A stretch of DNA of 39,823 nucleotides from Candidatus Pelagibacter sp. (GTDB taxonomy: Bacteria; Pseudomonadota; Alphaproteobacteria; Pelagibacterales; Pelagibacteraceae): assembly GCA_028222445.1 (NCBI GenBank), contig JAOISU010000004.1, positions 1 to 39,823 on the forward strand, read 5' to 3'. The notes under the pieces are model-generated. The model saw only the letters and a list, made by a program, of their open reading frames with translations, made no database searches and was not told the DNA's origin. Each line of letters opens with the position of its first letter. The stretch's first letter is position 1. Shown here piece by piece: positions 19,959 through 28,526 of the stretch. The position numbers and the translations under genes were made by a program.

Positions 19959-19983
19959 TCTTGACTTAGGTCTTTGGTCTTTT

Positions 19984-20931
19984 TTAATTTTTAATTATTT
20001 TAAATTCCGAAGCTCTCTTCAATCTATCATTAATAGCTTTACCAAGTCCTATATTAGGAATTTTTTCTACAGCAATTGATTTATAGCCCTCATTTTTTAT
20101 TTTTCTTAGACATGAATAAAGATTTTTTGCTGCTTCATCTAAATTATTTTTAGAAGTTAAATAAAAATAGTTTTTGATTTTAGTTTTTTTTTTCTTAATT
20201 ATTATGAAAGCTTCATTATTTTTTGGTTTTGTGACATTCATACTTAGAGGAATACCAGGAGAATAATGCAGACAAGATTGACCAGGAGCTATTTTTTTAT
20301 TTGGATTAATAGATGTATTTATCTTGAACCCTAGAGCTTTTTGAATTTTTAAAATGTCCAGACCACCCAGTCTTAGTATAGATGGCCTTCCTATAAGATT
20401 AACTATTGTAGACTCAATTCCAATTGCGCAAGTACCTCCGTCTAAAGTATATTTAATTTTAGTACCGAATTCTTCTTTAACATCTTTTGCTTTAACAGCA
20501 CTTACTTTAGTTGTAATATTAGCACTAGGTGCAGCTAATGGATAATCTAGCTGTTTTAGTAAATTTTTAAATATTGTGTGTTTTGGAAATCTTACTGCTA
20601 AAGTTTTCTTATTATTAGTAACATATTTTGAAATCTTAGAGTTTTTTCTTAGCTTTAATACGTATGTTATTGGGCCAGGTGAAAATTTTTTATAAAGTTT
20701 AATAAAATTATCATTTATCAAACAATCTTTTTTAAGAGAATCGATATCGTGATAATGCACAATTAAAGGGTTATTTTTTGGTCTTTTTTTTAAATTATAA
20801 ATTTTTTTTACTGCTGAATTCTTGTATGCATTAGCTGCTAGACCATAAACAGTTTCAGTAGGTACCCCAATACAGTAATTTTTATTAAGGTATTTTTTTG
20901 CTTTTTTGATATTTGATTGATTGAATTTCAT
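19984..20931 (-). CDS. tsaC: L-threonylcarbamoyladenylate synthase, Sua5 type
   Basis: A 315-residue enzyme making threonylcarbamoyl-AMP from threonine, bicarbonate and ATP for the t6A37 tRNA modification. The YrdC domain (1 to about 205) has GVPTETVYGLAA, the basic LKKRPKNNPLIVH, APSANIT and STIVNLIG. The extra C-terminal part (about 220-315) is the Sua5 domain, including APGQSCLHYSPGIPL, so it is the long Sua5/YwlC form rather than short TsaC. It is divergent from xseB with only 20 bp between the starts, so the two promoters must overlap each other or the genes. Confidence 0.94.
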   Translation of the reverse strand: MKFNQSNIKKAKKYLNKNYCIGVPTETVYGLAANAYKNSAVKKIYNLKKRPKNNPLIVHYHDIDSLKKDCLINDNFIKLYKKFSPGPITYVLKLRKNSKISKYVTNNKKTLAVRFPKHTIFKNLLKQLDYPLAAPSANITTKVSAVKAKDVKEEFGTKIKYTLDGGTCAIGIESTIVNLIGRPSILRLGGLDILKIQKALGFKINTSINPNKKIAPGQSCLHYSPGIPLSMNVTKPKNNEAFIIIKKKKTKIKNYFYLTSKNNLDEAAKNLYSCLRKIKNEGYKSIAVEKIPNIGLGKAINDRLKRASEFKIIKN

Positions 20932-20935
20932 GTAT

Positions 20936-20947
20936 TAATAATTATTA
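20936..20947. promoter_or_regulatory. 12-bp perfect palindrome in the tsaC/xseB divergent spacer
   Basis: TAATAATTATTA fills the middle of a 20-bp spacer between two divergent start codons. It can present -10-like hexamers in both directions or bind a dimeric regulator. It is made only of A and T, so chance is a real alternative. Confidence 0.3.
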
Positions 20948-20951
20948 TTAT

Positions 20952-21197
20952 ATGAAAGATAAAAATTTACCACATGATAATAACACACTGTCTCTTGAGG
21001 AGCTAACAAAAGAGGCAAATAATATTATTGAATCTTTAGAGTCAGAAAAAGACTTGCAGAATTCAATTGACTCATACCAGCAGTTATTAAGATTAAATAA
21101 TATTATTGAAAAAAAATTTCATAAGGACAATAAGAAAATTAATGAAGAAACAAAAAATAGAATTAATAAAATATTAACAAAAAAAAATGAGAAATAA
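20952..21197 (+). CDS. xseB: Exodeoxyribonuclease VII small subunit
   Basis: An 81-residue, highly charged two-helix protein. SLEELTKEANNIIESLES, DLQNSIDSYQQLLRLNNIIEKK and the charged tail fit the XseB family pattern of an E-L...I-V-E-x-L-E helix followed by a Y-x-x-G-x-x-L-like second helix. It would bind multiple copies to the XseA large subunit, which is not in this window. The order xseB-ispA-dxs is common in Proteobacteria and supports the call. It overlaps ispA by 11 bp. Confidence 0.82.
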   Translation: MKDKNLPHDNNTLSLEELTKEANNIIESLESEKDLQNSIDSYQQLLRLNNIIEKKFHKDNKKINEETKNRINKILTKKNEK

Positions 21198-22059
21198 GCT
21201 TAAAGAAATAGCAAAAGATACAAATATATTTTTACAAAAATTTATTACCAAACAACAAAAAACTGAATTAATTCCTGCAATGAAATATGGCTTATTTCCT
21301 GGTGGAAAAAAGATTAGGTCAAAAATCTTATTAGATATCGGTTCTATATTTAAGATTAAATATCAGACATTAATTGCTATTGGTGCAGCAGTAGAATGTA
21401 TACATGCATACTCATTAATTCATGATGATTTACCCTGCATGGATAATGACACTTTAAGAAGAGGTAAGCCCACAACACACATTAAATTTGGTGAGGCTAC
21501 AGCAGTTCTTGCAGGCAATTCACTTTTAACAATGGCTTTCGAAATTTTAAGCAGCTCTTATTTGAGAATAAGTGAAAAAAGTAAATTGTCTTTAATTAAA
21601 AGATTATCTGAATGTTCTGGTCATTTAGGAATAGCAGGAGGACAATATTTAGATTTAAATTTTGAAAAAAAAAAAGTTTCAAAAAATAAGATTATAAATA
21701 TGGAAGTAAAAAAGACTGGAAAATTATTTAGTTTCTGCTGTTCTGTTGCTCCAATAATAAAAAATAGATCAGCAAAAGAAATAAATTTTTTTGATAAAAT
21801 TGGTTCTAATGTTGGTCTCTTATTTCAGATAGCAGACGATGTAATCGATTATCAAGGATCTTCTAAAGTTGCTGGAAAAAAAACAGGTAAAGATAAAAAA
21901 AAAGGTAAGGCAACCTTAATCAGTTTACTTGGATACAAAAATGCTATTAAATATAGTGAAAATATTAAATTTAAGATAATTAGTGATTTAGATAGACATA
22001 ATTTTAAATCAAATAATTTAAATGAGACACTGAATTATATTTTAAAAAGAAATAAATGA
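21187..22059 (+). CDS. ispA: Short-chain (farnesyl) diphosphate synthase
   Basis: A 290-residue E-type prenyltransferase joining IPP to DMAPP and GPP to give farnesyl diphosphate. The first aspartate motif is [20 protein letters not shown] (about 78-97, with the two-residue insertion of bacterial FPP synthases). The second is [11 protein letters not shown] (about 215-225). [10 protein letters not shown] gives the IPP-binding lysine and arginine. It lies between xseB and dxs, overlapping both. Its product is the primer for the polyprenyl synthase encoded at 25720-26733. Confidence 0.95.
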   Translation: MRNKLKEIAKDTNIFLQKFITKQQKTELIPAMKYGLFPGGKKIRSKILLDIGSIFKIKYQTLIAIGAAVECIHAYSLIHDDLPCMDNDTLRRGKPTTHIKFGEATAVLAGNSLLTMAFEILSSSYLRISEKSKLSLIKRLSECSGHLGIAGGQYLDLNFEKKKVSKNKIINMEVKKTGKLFSFCCSVAPIIKNRSAKEINFFDKIGSNVGLLFQIADDVIDYQGSSKVAGKKTGKDKKKGKATLISLLGYKNAIKYSENIKFKIISDLDRHNFKSNNLNETLNYILKRNK

Positions 22060-23972
22060 TTGAAGATTATAAATATTTAAAAGAAATTAATTTTCCAGCA
22101 GATTTAAGGAAACTTTCTGAGAGTCAACTTCAAGATTTATCTAATGAAGTAAGAGCAGAGATGATAAGCGCAGTTTCTCAAACTGGTGGACATTTGGGCG
22201 CTGGACTAGGTGTTGTAGAACTAACTGTAGCTTTACATTATGTATTTGATACACCAAATGATAAATTAATATGGGATGTAGGTCACCAAACATACCCTCA
22301 TAAAATTTTAACTGGTAGAAAGTCAAAGATTAAAACTTTAAGACAAGGAAATGGTTTATCAGGTTTTACTAAAAGATCAGAGAGTGAATACGATCCATTT
22401 GGAGCAGCTCACAGCTCAACATCTATTTCATCAGCGCTAGGAATAGCTGAGGCAAACAAGCTATCTAACAAGTCAAATAATGTAATTGCAGTTATTGGTG
22501 ATGGTGCAATTAGTGCAGGAATGGCTTATGAGGCAATGAATAATGCTGGGGCCTCAAAAACTAAAATGATAGTAGTCTTAAATGATAATGACATGTCGAT
22601 CGCTAAACCTGTAGGAGCAATGAGAACTTATTTAGCAAAATTATTTTCTGGTAAAATATATTTTAGCTTAAGAGAGACTTTTAAATTAATTACTTCAGCC
22701 TTTTCTAAAAGATTTACTGCAAATGCAGGTAAAGCTGAGGATTTTTTACGCTCAGCTGTTACAGGAGGAACACTATTTAATTCACTGGGATTTTACTATG
22801 TTGGCCCAATTGATGGACACGATCTGGATACACTTGTTCCAATTTTAAAAAATGCAAGAGACTCTAAGCATCAAGGACCAATTATGATTCATGTTAAAAC
22901 ACAAAAAGGAAAAGGATATTCATTCGCTGAAAAAGCAAGTGATCATTATCATGGTGTTTCCAAATTTAATGTAGTTACAGGTGAACAAGTAAAAAGTGGT
23001 GTAAATCTTCCAGCTTATACAAAGGTGTTTGCAAATACTCTAGTCAAACATGCTGAAAAGGATAGCAAGATAGTTGGTATTACAGCAGCAATGCCAGGAG
23101 GCACAGGTATGGATATTTTTGCAAAACAATTTCCAAAGAGAATGTTTGACGTTGGAATAGCAGAACAACATGCGGTTACCTTTGCTGCTGGTTTATCAAC
23201 AGAAAATTATAAACCCTATGTTGCAATTTATTCAACTTTTTTACAAAGAGCGTACGATCAAGTTGTTCATGATGTAGCAATACAAAGTTTGCCAGTAAGA
23301 TTTGCTATAGATAGAGCTGGTTTAGTGGGAGCAGATGGATCTACACATGCAGGTTCTTTTGATATTACTTATTTATCAACCTTACCAAATTTTATAGTAA
23401 TGGCTCCTAGTGATGAGTCTGAATTTATAAAAATGATCAATACTTCAGTGCACATTAATGACAAGCCATGTGCAATTAGATATCCTAGAGGAACTGGAGT
23501 TGGTCTTGAGCTTCCATCTATAGATGAAACTTTAGAAATAGGTAAGGGAAGAGTTATTCAAAAGGGAAAACAAGTTTGTATTTTGTCTTTAGGAACTAGG
23601 TTGGAGGAGTGTAAAATTGCAGCAGAGGAGCTTAAAATTAAAGGCATTAACCCCACAATCATTGATGCAAGATTTGCAAAACCTTTAGATCAAGAACTTA
23701 TTTTAAAATCTGCTAGAGAACACGATTTGATGATAACTATAGAAGAAGGTTCAATTGGTGGTTTTGGTTCTCATGTTAAAAATTTATTAGCAGAGAAAGG
23801 AATATTTGATAAAGGTTTGAAATTTAGATCAATGACATTACCAGATATTTTTATAGAACAAGATGATCCAAAAAAAATGTATGATGTTGCTGGTTTAAAT
23901 GCTTCACAAATTTCAAAAAAGATACATGATGTTCTTTTTGTTAAAGAGTCAATTAAAGTAGTTAAAAATTAA
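22056..23972 (+). CDS. dxs: 1-deoxy-D-xylulose-5-phosphate synthase
   Basis: A 638-residue thiamine-diphosphate enzyme condensing pyruvate and glyceraldehyde-3-phosphate, the first step of the MEP isoprenoid route. The N-terminal domain shows [27 protein letters not shown] and the ThDP site [18 protein letters not shown] with [12 protein letters not shown]. The central domain has [16 protein letters not shown], with the catalytic Glu, and the C-terminal transketolase domain ends with [18 protein letters not shown]. The length is normal. ATGA overlap with ispA shows coupling. It needs thiamine diphosphate, linking it to the ThiD step at 11865. Confidence 0.98.
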   Translation: MIEDYKYLKEINFPADLRKLSESQLQDLSNEVRAEMISAVSQTGGHLGAGLGVVELTVALHYVFDTPNDKLIWDVGHQTYPHKILTGRKSKIKTLRQGNGLSGFTKRSESEYDPFGAAHSSTSISSALGIAEANKLSNKSNNVIAVIGDGAISAGMAYEAMNNAGASKTKMIVVLNDNDMSIAKPVGAMRTYLAKLFSGKIYFSLRETFKLITSAFSKRFTANAGKAEDFLRSAVTGGTLFNSLGFYYVGPIDGHDLDTLVPILKNARDSKHQGPIMIHVKTQKGKGYSFAEKASDHYHGVSKFNVVTGEQVKSGVNLPAYTKVFANTLVKHAEKDSKIVGITAAMPGGTGMDIFAKQFPKRMFDVGIAEQHAVTFAAGLSTENYKPYVAIYSTFLQRAYDQVVHDVAIQSLPVRFAIDRAGLVGADGSTHAGSFDITYLSTLPNFIVMAPSDESEFIKMINTSVHINDKPCAIRYPRGTGVGLELPSIDETLEIGKGRVIQKGKQVCILSLGTRLEECKIAAEELKIKGINPTIIDARFAKPLDQELILKSAREHDLMITIEEGSIGGFGSHVKNLLAEKGIFDKGLKFRSMTLPDIFIEQDDPKKMYDVAGLNASQISKKIHDVLFVKESIKVVKN

Positions 23973-23980
23973 AATAAGAA

Positions 23981-25063
23981 CTATCCACACTGAGCTTTAT
24001 TCATCAGGTAATGATCTAATAAAACACAATTCATCATAGCTTCCCCAACAGGAACTGCTCGAATTCCAACACATGGATCATGTCTACCTCTAACAGAAAT
24101 AGTTGTATTTTTTCCAAATTTATCAATCGTTTTTCTAGTTGATAAAATAGAAGAAGTTGGTTTTACAGCAAAAGATGCAATAATTTCTTGACCAGTTGAA
24201 ATTCCACCTAATATGCCCCCTGCATTATTTGAATTAAATTTTAATTTTTTTCCTTTTTGAGAAATTTCATCAGAATTTTGTTCTCCACTTAATTGAGCTG
24301 AATTCATACCTGAGCCAATATTAACTCCTTTGACAGCATTAATACTCATCATAGCAGAAGCAATATCCATATCTAATTTAGAATATATGGGAGCACCTAA
24401 TCCAACAGGAACTCCTCTTGCTCTTATCTCAATAATTGCCCCACAAGAAGAACCTGATTTTCTTATATTCAATAAATATTTTTCCCACAAATTTATTATA
24501 TTCTTATCAGGACAAAAAAAAGGGTTTCGATTGATAATTTTATCTGACCATTTAGTTGTATCACATCCAAGTATACCTAGCTGCGTAACAGCACCAATAA
24601 CTTTGAATTTCTTACCCAATTTATTTTCCAAAACTTTTTTCGCAATTGCACCAGCTGCAACTCTAGCTGCTGTTTCTCTAGCTGATGATCTTCCACCTCC
24701 ACGGTAATCTCTTATTCCATATTTTTTAAAGTATGTAAAATCTGCATGGCCAGGTCTAAATTTATCTTTAATATTTCCGTAATCTTTTGATCTCATATCT
24801 TTATTATAAATAATTAAAGATATTGGAGTCCCTGTTGTTTTTCCTTCAAATACACCTGATAAAATTTGAACTTTATCATCTTCTTTTCTTTGAGTGGTAA
24901 ATTTTGATTGTCCAGGTTTTCTTCTATCCAATTCTTTTTGTATATCTTGTTCTTTTAAACTAATATTTGGTGGACATCCATCAACTACACACCCTAGAGC
25001 AGGACCATGAGATTCTCCCCATGTTGTGAAACGAAATTGCTTTCCAAAAGTATTAAATGACAT
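23981..25063 (-). CDS. aroC: Chorismate synthase
   Basis: A 360-residue FMN-dependent enzyme converting EPSP to chorismate, the branch point to aromatic amino acids and folate p-aminobenzoate. Its N-terminus [20 protein letters not shown] is diagnostic. [20 protein letters not shown] and [18 protein letters not shown] follow, as does the C-terminal [18 protein letters not shown]. The length matches the family. It is convergent with dxs (8-bp gap) and divergent from pdxH (33 bp). No terminator hairpin is visible between dxs and aroC. Confidence 0.98.
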   Translation of the reverse strand: MSFNTFGKQFRFTTWGESHGPALGCVVDGCPPNISLKEQDIQKELDRRKPGQSKFTTQRKEDDKVQILSGVFEGKTTGTPISLIIYNKDMRSKDYGNIKDKFRPGHADFTYFKKYGIRDYRGGGRSSARETAARVAAGAIAKKVLENKLGKKFKVIGAVTQLGILGCDTTKWSDKIINRNPFFCPDKNIINLWEKYLLNIRKSGSSCGAIIEIRARGVPVGLGAPIYSKLDMDIASAMMSINAVKGVNIGSGMNSAQLSGEQNSDEISQKGKKLKFNSNNAGGILGGISTGQEIIASFAVKPTSSILSTRKTIDKFGKNTTISVRGRHDPCVGIRAVPVGEAMMNCVLLDHYLMNKAQCG

Positions 25064-25064
25064 T

Positions 25065-25081
25065 ATCTATATTATATAGAT
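25065..25081. promoter_or_regulatory. inverted repeat in the aroC/pdxH divergent spacer
   Basis: Arms ATCTATAT (25065-25072) and ATATAGAT (25074-25081) are perfect reverse complements around one base. They occupy half of the 33-bp spacer. TATAAT reads toward aroC and TATATT toward pdxH inside the repeat, so it may act as a two-way -10 region or an operator. Confidence 0.4.
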
Positions 25082-25096
25082 TATTTTGTTAAAATT

Positions 25097-25723
25097 ATGA
25101 ATCAAAAAAACTCACTAGGACTTAATAGTTGCTTTTTAGATATTAAAGACCCAATAAAGCTATTTGAAGTTTGGATGAATGAGGCAAAAAGGTCAGAGTC
25201 AAACGATCCCAATGCCCTTGCATTGGCCACATCTGATCTCAATAATTTTCCTTCAGTAAGAATGGTTTTATTAAAAGATTTTAATAAGCAAGGATTTGTT
25301 TTTTATACTAACTTAGAAAGTCAAAAAGGTAATGAATTAAAAAAAAACCCTAAAGCAGCAATGTGTTTTCATTGGAAAAGTCTTTTGAGACAAGTAAGAG
25401 TAAATGGTATAGTTAAAAAAGTTACAGATGAGACAGCTGACCAATATTATAATTCTAGAAACTATGAAAGTAGGATAGGTGCATGGGCCTCCAAACAAAG
25501 TTCTGTATTAGATAGTAGAGATGATTTAATAAAATCAATAGAAGATTATAAAAAAAAATATAAAGATAAAAATAATGTTCCACGACCAAATTATTGGTCA
25601 GGCTGGATTTTAGAACCTTCAAGTATTGAATTTTGGTTAGATGGAAATAGCAGAATCCATGAGAGGCTTAAATTTACTAAAGATGATAATGATGGGTGGA
25701 ATAGAACACTATTAAGCCCTTAA
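25097..25723 (+). CDS. pdxH: Pyridoxamine/pyridoxine 5'-phosphate oxidase
   Basis: A 208-residue FMN enzyme that oxidises PNP or PMP to pyridoxal phosphate. SVRMVLLKDFNKQGFVFYTN (about 55-74), KGNELKKNPKAAMCFHWKSL, RQVRVNG and the substrate-binding tail NYWSGWILEPSSIEFW with SRIHERL match the family across its length. It uses a short leader from the shared divergent spacer with aroC. Its stop overlaps the convergent polyprenyl synthase stop by 4 bp. It could serve PLP salvage as well as synthesis. Confidence 0.96.
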   Translation: MNQKNSLGLNSCFLDIKDPIKLFEVWMNEAKRSESNDPNALALATSDLNNFPSVRMVLLKDFNKQGFVFYTNLESQKGNELKKNPKAAMCFHWKSLLRQVRVNGIVKKVTDETADQYYNSRNYESRIGAWASKQSSVLDSRDDLIKSIEDYKKKYKDKNNVPRPNYWSGWILEPSSIEFWLDGNSRIHERLKFTKDDNDGWNRTLLSP

Positions 25724-26733
25724 AAACTTCTTTCAAGACTAAACGAAGTAAGATCTTCTAAAATTTTTTTCTCTTCATTATTTTTAAAAATACTTAATGA
25801 ATTAGATGCAAGGTTTATAAAATATTCTGCTTTTTTATAGCATTCTTTAATAATCTTATATTCATTAATTAGATCTAGTGTAAAACTTAAATCTTCTTTA
25901 GATCTAACTTCTTGTTTAAAAATATTTTGTAACTTATCTTTTTCTAAAGAATTAACTTTTTGAAATAATAAAATCACTGGAAGGGTAATTTTACCTTCAA
26001 AAAAATCCTTACCAATTTTTTTACCAAAATTTTTAAGATTAGAATTATAATCTAAAGTATCATCTGCAATTTGAAAAGTTAATCCTAAATTTTTTCCATA
26101 AAACTCCAAAGCTTCTTTTTCTTTAGTTTCACTGTTTGATAAAATTGCACCAACTTTAGTGGCCGCTGAAAAAAGTTCTGCAGTTTTAGCTGTAATTATT
26201 TTAAGATAAGTTTCCTCAAGCATGTCTGTTTCTCCTTTATACTGAAGTTGTAAAACTTCTCCCTGAGCTATTTTAGACGATGTTGAAGATAAAAGTTTTA
26301 AAACTTCTAAATTACCATCCTCTACCATCATTTCAAAACATCTGCTAAGAAGGTAGTCTCCAATTAATACAGAAGAGTGATTTCCCCAAATTGAGTTAAG
26401 AGTTTTTTTTCCTCGTCTTATATTTCCAAGATCAATCACATCATCATGCATAAGAGTAGCACCATGTATCATCTCAACACAAGCTGCCAAATTAATATCT
26501 CTACCACCTTTTGCGTAGCCACACAATTTAGCAGATCCAAGAGTCAACAAGGCTCTTAGTCTTTTTCCTCCAGTTAATATATGGTAATCAGTCATTTTTT
26601 GAACTAAATCTACATCACTAATGAGTTTTGATTTAATTTTTTCTTCAACAAGAACTAATTTTTCATCAACAGAATCTTTCAGTTGAAAGTAAGAATTATT
26701 TATTTGATTTCTTAGTTGAACTACAGTGCCCAT
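25720..26733 (-). CDS. ispB: Long-chain polyprenyl (octaprenyl-type) diphosphate synthase
   Basis: A 337-residue E-type prenyltransferase. Both aspartate motifs are present: MHDDVIDLGNIRRGKKTLNS (about 95-114) and QIADDTLDY (about 222-230). GGKRLRALLTL supplies the IPP-binding residues. The length and the small residues before the first motif suggest a long-chain product, probably the octaprenyl to decaprenyl side chain of ubiquinone. The exact chain length cannot be read from sequence. It is a paralogue of ispA at 21187. It diverges from the S49 peptidase gene with a 112-bp spacer, the longest gap in the window. Confidence 0.92.
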   Translation of the reverse strand: MGTVVQLRNQINNSYFQLKDSVDEKLVLVEEKIKSKLISDVDLVQKMTDYHILTGGKRLRALLTLGSAKLCGYAKGGRDINLAACVEMIHGATLMHDDVIDLGNIRRGKKTLNSIWGNHSSVLIGDYLLSRCFEMMVEDGNLEVLKLLSSTSSKIAQGEVLQLQYKGETDMLEETYLKIITAKTAELFSAATKVGAILSNSETKEKEALEFYGKNLGLTFQIADDTLDYNSNLKNFGKKIGKDFFEGKITLPVILLFQKVNSLEKDKLQNIFKQEVRSKEDLSFTLDLINEYKIIKECYKKAEYFINLASNSLSIFKNNEEKKILEDLTSFSLERSF

Positions 26734-26777
26734 AATTATTAAGTTAGTATAATTCAGTTATATTTATTACTTATCAA

Positions 26778-26805
26778 TTGACGCACCTTAATCTTCAACT
26801 ATAAG
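26778..26805 (+). promoter_or_regulatory. predicted promoter of the S49 peptidase-glyQS-ppdK chain
   Basis: TTGACG (26778-26783) and TATAAG (26800-26805) are each one base from consensus and are spaced by 16 bp. They are followed about 40 bp later by the ATG at 26846, with ribosome site AAGGA (26835-26839). This is the best-matched promoter pair I found in the window. Confidence 0.55.
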
Positions 26806-26845
26806 TAGGCTTTATATTAAATCAAAAACTCTGTAAGGAATAACA

Positions 26846-27652
26846 ATGTTCTCTTTTTTTAAAAAGAAAAAAATAGTAGCCCATATTAGGTTAAATGGAG
26901 TTATTGGAAATGCTGGTAAATTTAAGCAGGGCATTGATTTTGCAGGTCAAGAAGAGATAATAAAAAAAGCATTTTCTCTAAAAAAAGCTAAAGCTGTAGC
27001 AATTACCATAAATTCACCTGGAGGATCACCAGTTCAATCTCATTTAATATATAAATTCATAAGAGCTCAAGCAAAAAAGAATAATATTAAAGTAATAGTT
27101 TTTGCTGAAGATGTTGCTGCATCAGGAGGCTATCTAATAGCATGTGCGGGGGACGAAATATACGCAAACTCAAGCTCAATCATTGGCTCTATAGGAGTTA
27201 TATATTCTTCATTTGGTTTCACCGAACTTATAAAAAAAATTGGTGTTGAAAGAAGAGTGCATACTGCTGGGAAAAATAAAAGTTCGCTGGATCCTTTCCA
27301 AGATGAAAAAAAAGAGGATATAGATAGACTTAAAAGTATTCAACTAGACTTGCATAAAGATTTCATAGATGTTGTTGAAGAAAGCAGAGGATCTAAATTA
27401 AAAAAAGATGGTATAGAACTTTTTTCGGGCGAGTTCTGGGCTGGCAGTAAAGCAAAAGAACTAGGTTTAATTGATGAATTAGGTGATGCTAGCCAAATTT
27501 TGAAAGAAAAATTTGGAGAGGATGTTGTTATCAAAAAATTTGAAAAACCAAAAGGATGGTTTAGCAAAAAATTTTCTTCTTCTGTAAATCAAGTTGACCA
27601 GTTGGCAACTATTTTGGAGGAAAGATCTATCTGGCAAAGATATGGCTTCTAA
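26846..27652 (+). CDS. S49-family serine peptidase (SppA/SohB-like)
   Basis: A 268-residue ClpP-fold peptidase. [20 protein letters not shown] (about 52-71) leads into [20 protein letters not shown] (about 84-103). The Ser of ASGGY is the predicted nucleophile, and the family uses a Lys as general base; Lys in [10 protein letters not shown] is the usual candidate. [16 protein letters not shown] [14 protein letters not shown] is present. The N-terminus is short and basic with no clear membrane anchor, so it may be cytoplasmic or peripherally bound, unlike E. coli SppA. The role is probably clearance of signal peptides or membrane-protein fragments. First gene of the glyQS chain, with a good ribosome site. 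Confidence 0.9.
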   Translation: MFSFFKKKKIVAHIRLNGVIGNAGKFKQGIDFAGQEEIIKKAFSLKKAKAVAITINSPGGSPVQSHLIYKFIRAQAKKNNIKVIVFAEDVAASGGYLIACAGDEIYANSSSIIGSIGVIYSSFGFTELIKKIGVERRVHTAGKNKSSLDPFQDEKKEDIDRLKSIQLDLHKDFIDVVEESRGSKLKKDGIELFSGEFWAGSKAKELGLIDELGDASQILKEKFGEDVVIKKFEKPKGWFSKKFSSSVNQVDQLATILEERSIWQRYGF

Positions 27653-28526
27653 AGAAAAAATCAAAAATAAAAAAACAAAATCATTTCAAGATATAATTCT
27701 GAATCTTCAAAAGTATTGGAGCAAGCAAGGTTGTTTAATCCTTCAGCCATATGATATAGAAGTTGGAGCTGGTACTTTTCATCCTGCAACGACTTTAAGA
27801 TCATTAGGACCAAAACCTTGGAAGGCTGCCTATGTGCAACCATCAAGAAGACCTACAGATGGTAGGTATGGAAATAATCCAAATAGATTACAGCATTATT
27901 ATCAATTTCAAGTTTTGATTAAACCATCACCAGATAATATTAAAAAACTTTACTTAAATAGCCTGTCAGTAATTGGCATTAATCATAAAGAACATGATAT
28001 TAGATTTGTGGAAGATGACTGGGAAAGTCCAACATTAGGAGCGGCAGGATTAGGATGGGAAGTTTGGTGTGATGGTATGGAAATCACACAATTCACTTAT
28101 TTTCAACAAATGGGTGGCATAGAATGTAAACCTGTATCAGTGGAAATCACATATGGCTTAGAAAGAATATGTATGTTTACTCAGCAAAAAAAAAATGTTT
28201 ATGATCTTTTGTGGAATGATGAAGGTACTAAATATGGAGAAGTATTTTTGCAAGCTGAAAAAGAATTCTCAGCATATAATTTTGAACATGCCAATACAGG
28301 TAATCTATTTAAAATGTTTGATATGCATGAATTTGAAGCAAAGGCATTAGTAGAAAAAAAAATTTCACTACCTGCATACGATCAATGCCTAAAAGCTAGT
28401 CATGTATTTAATATTTTAGATGCACGAGGAGCCATAAGTGTTGCTCAAAGAGCAGGATATATTGGACGTATTAGAGATATTACCAAGGCAGTTGCAGAAA
28501 TGTGGTTGAGTAGCCAAATAGATTAA
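27642..28526 (+). CDS. glyQ: Glycyl-tRNA synthetase alpha subunit
   Basis: A 294-residue class II synthetase subunit that forms the alpha2beta2 enzyme with GlyS. Motifs: [56 protein letters not shown] (class II motif 2 region) and [21 protein letters not shown] chose ATG 27642 ([11 protein letters not shown]), inside the 3' end of the peptidase gene (11-bp overlap). A longer frame from 27594 would add 16 residues of no family likeness. Coupled to glyS by a one-base overlap. Confidence 0.97.
   Translation: MASKEKIKNKKTKSFQDIILNLQKYWSKQGCLILQPYDIEVGAGTFHPATTLRSLGPKPWKAAYVQPSRRPTDGRYGNNPNRLQHYYQFQVLIKPSPDNIKKLYLNSLSVIGINHKEHDIRFVEDDWESPTLGAAGLGWEVWCDGMEITQFTYFQQMGGIECKPVSVEITYGLERICMFTQQKKNVYDLLWNDEGTKYGEVFLQAEKEFSAYNFEHANTGNLFKMFDMHEFEAKALVEKKISLPAYDQCLKASHVFNILDARGAISVAQRAGYIGRIRDITKAVAEMWLSSQID

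Larger units (their letters stand above)
15983..19983. other. candidate accessory cassette for cell-surface sugars beside tRNA-Arg
   Basis: Between the tRNA and the housekeeping sua5-type gene lie four genes in mixed orientation: methyltransferase (+), GT2 (-), multispanning membrane protein (-) and UDP-GlcNAc 2-epimerase (+). All fit envelope polysaccharide or glycolipid assembly, and they interrupt an otherwise housekeeping window. The DNA looks even richer in A and T than the flanks, with long A and T runs. I found no integrase, transposase or duplicated tRNA end, so there is no direct evidence of recent insertion. Confidence 0.5.

Noticed and set aside
19959..19983. Possible terminator between wecB and tsaC (GACTTAGGTCTTTGGTC plus T-run)
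   Set aside because: Only a 3-4 bp stem can be drawn. The GGTCTTT tandem is a direct, not inverted, repeat.
24330..24707. A 125-codon open frame antisense to aroC
   Set aside because: Shadow of the conserved aroC gene, with no family likeness and no ribosome site.
27594..27641. A 16-residue N-terminal extension of GlyQ
   Set aside because: It overlaps the conserved 3' part of the peptidase gene and has no likeness to GlyQ N-termini.
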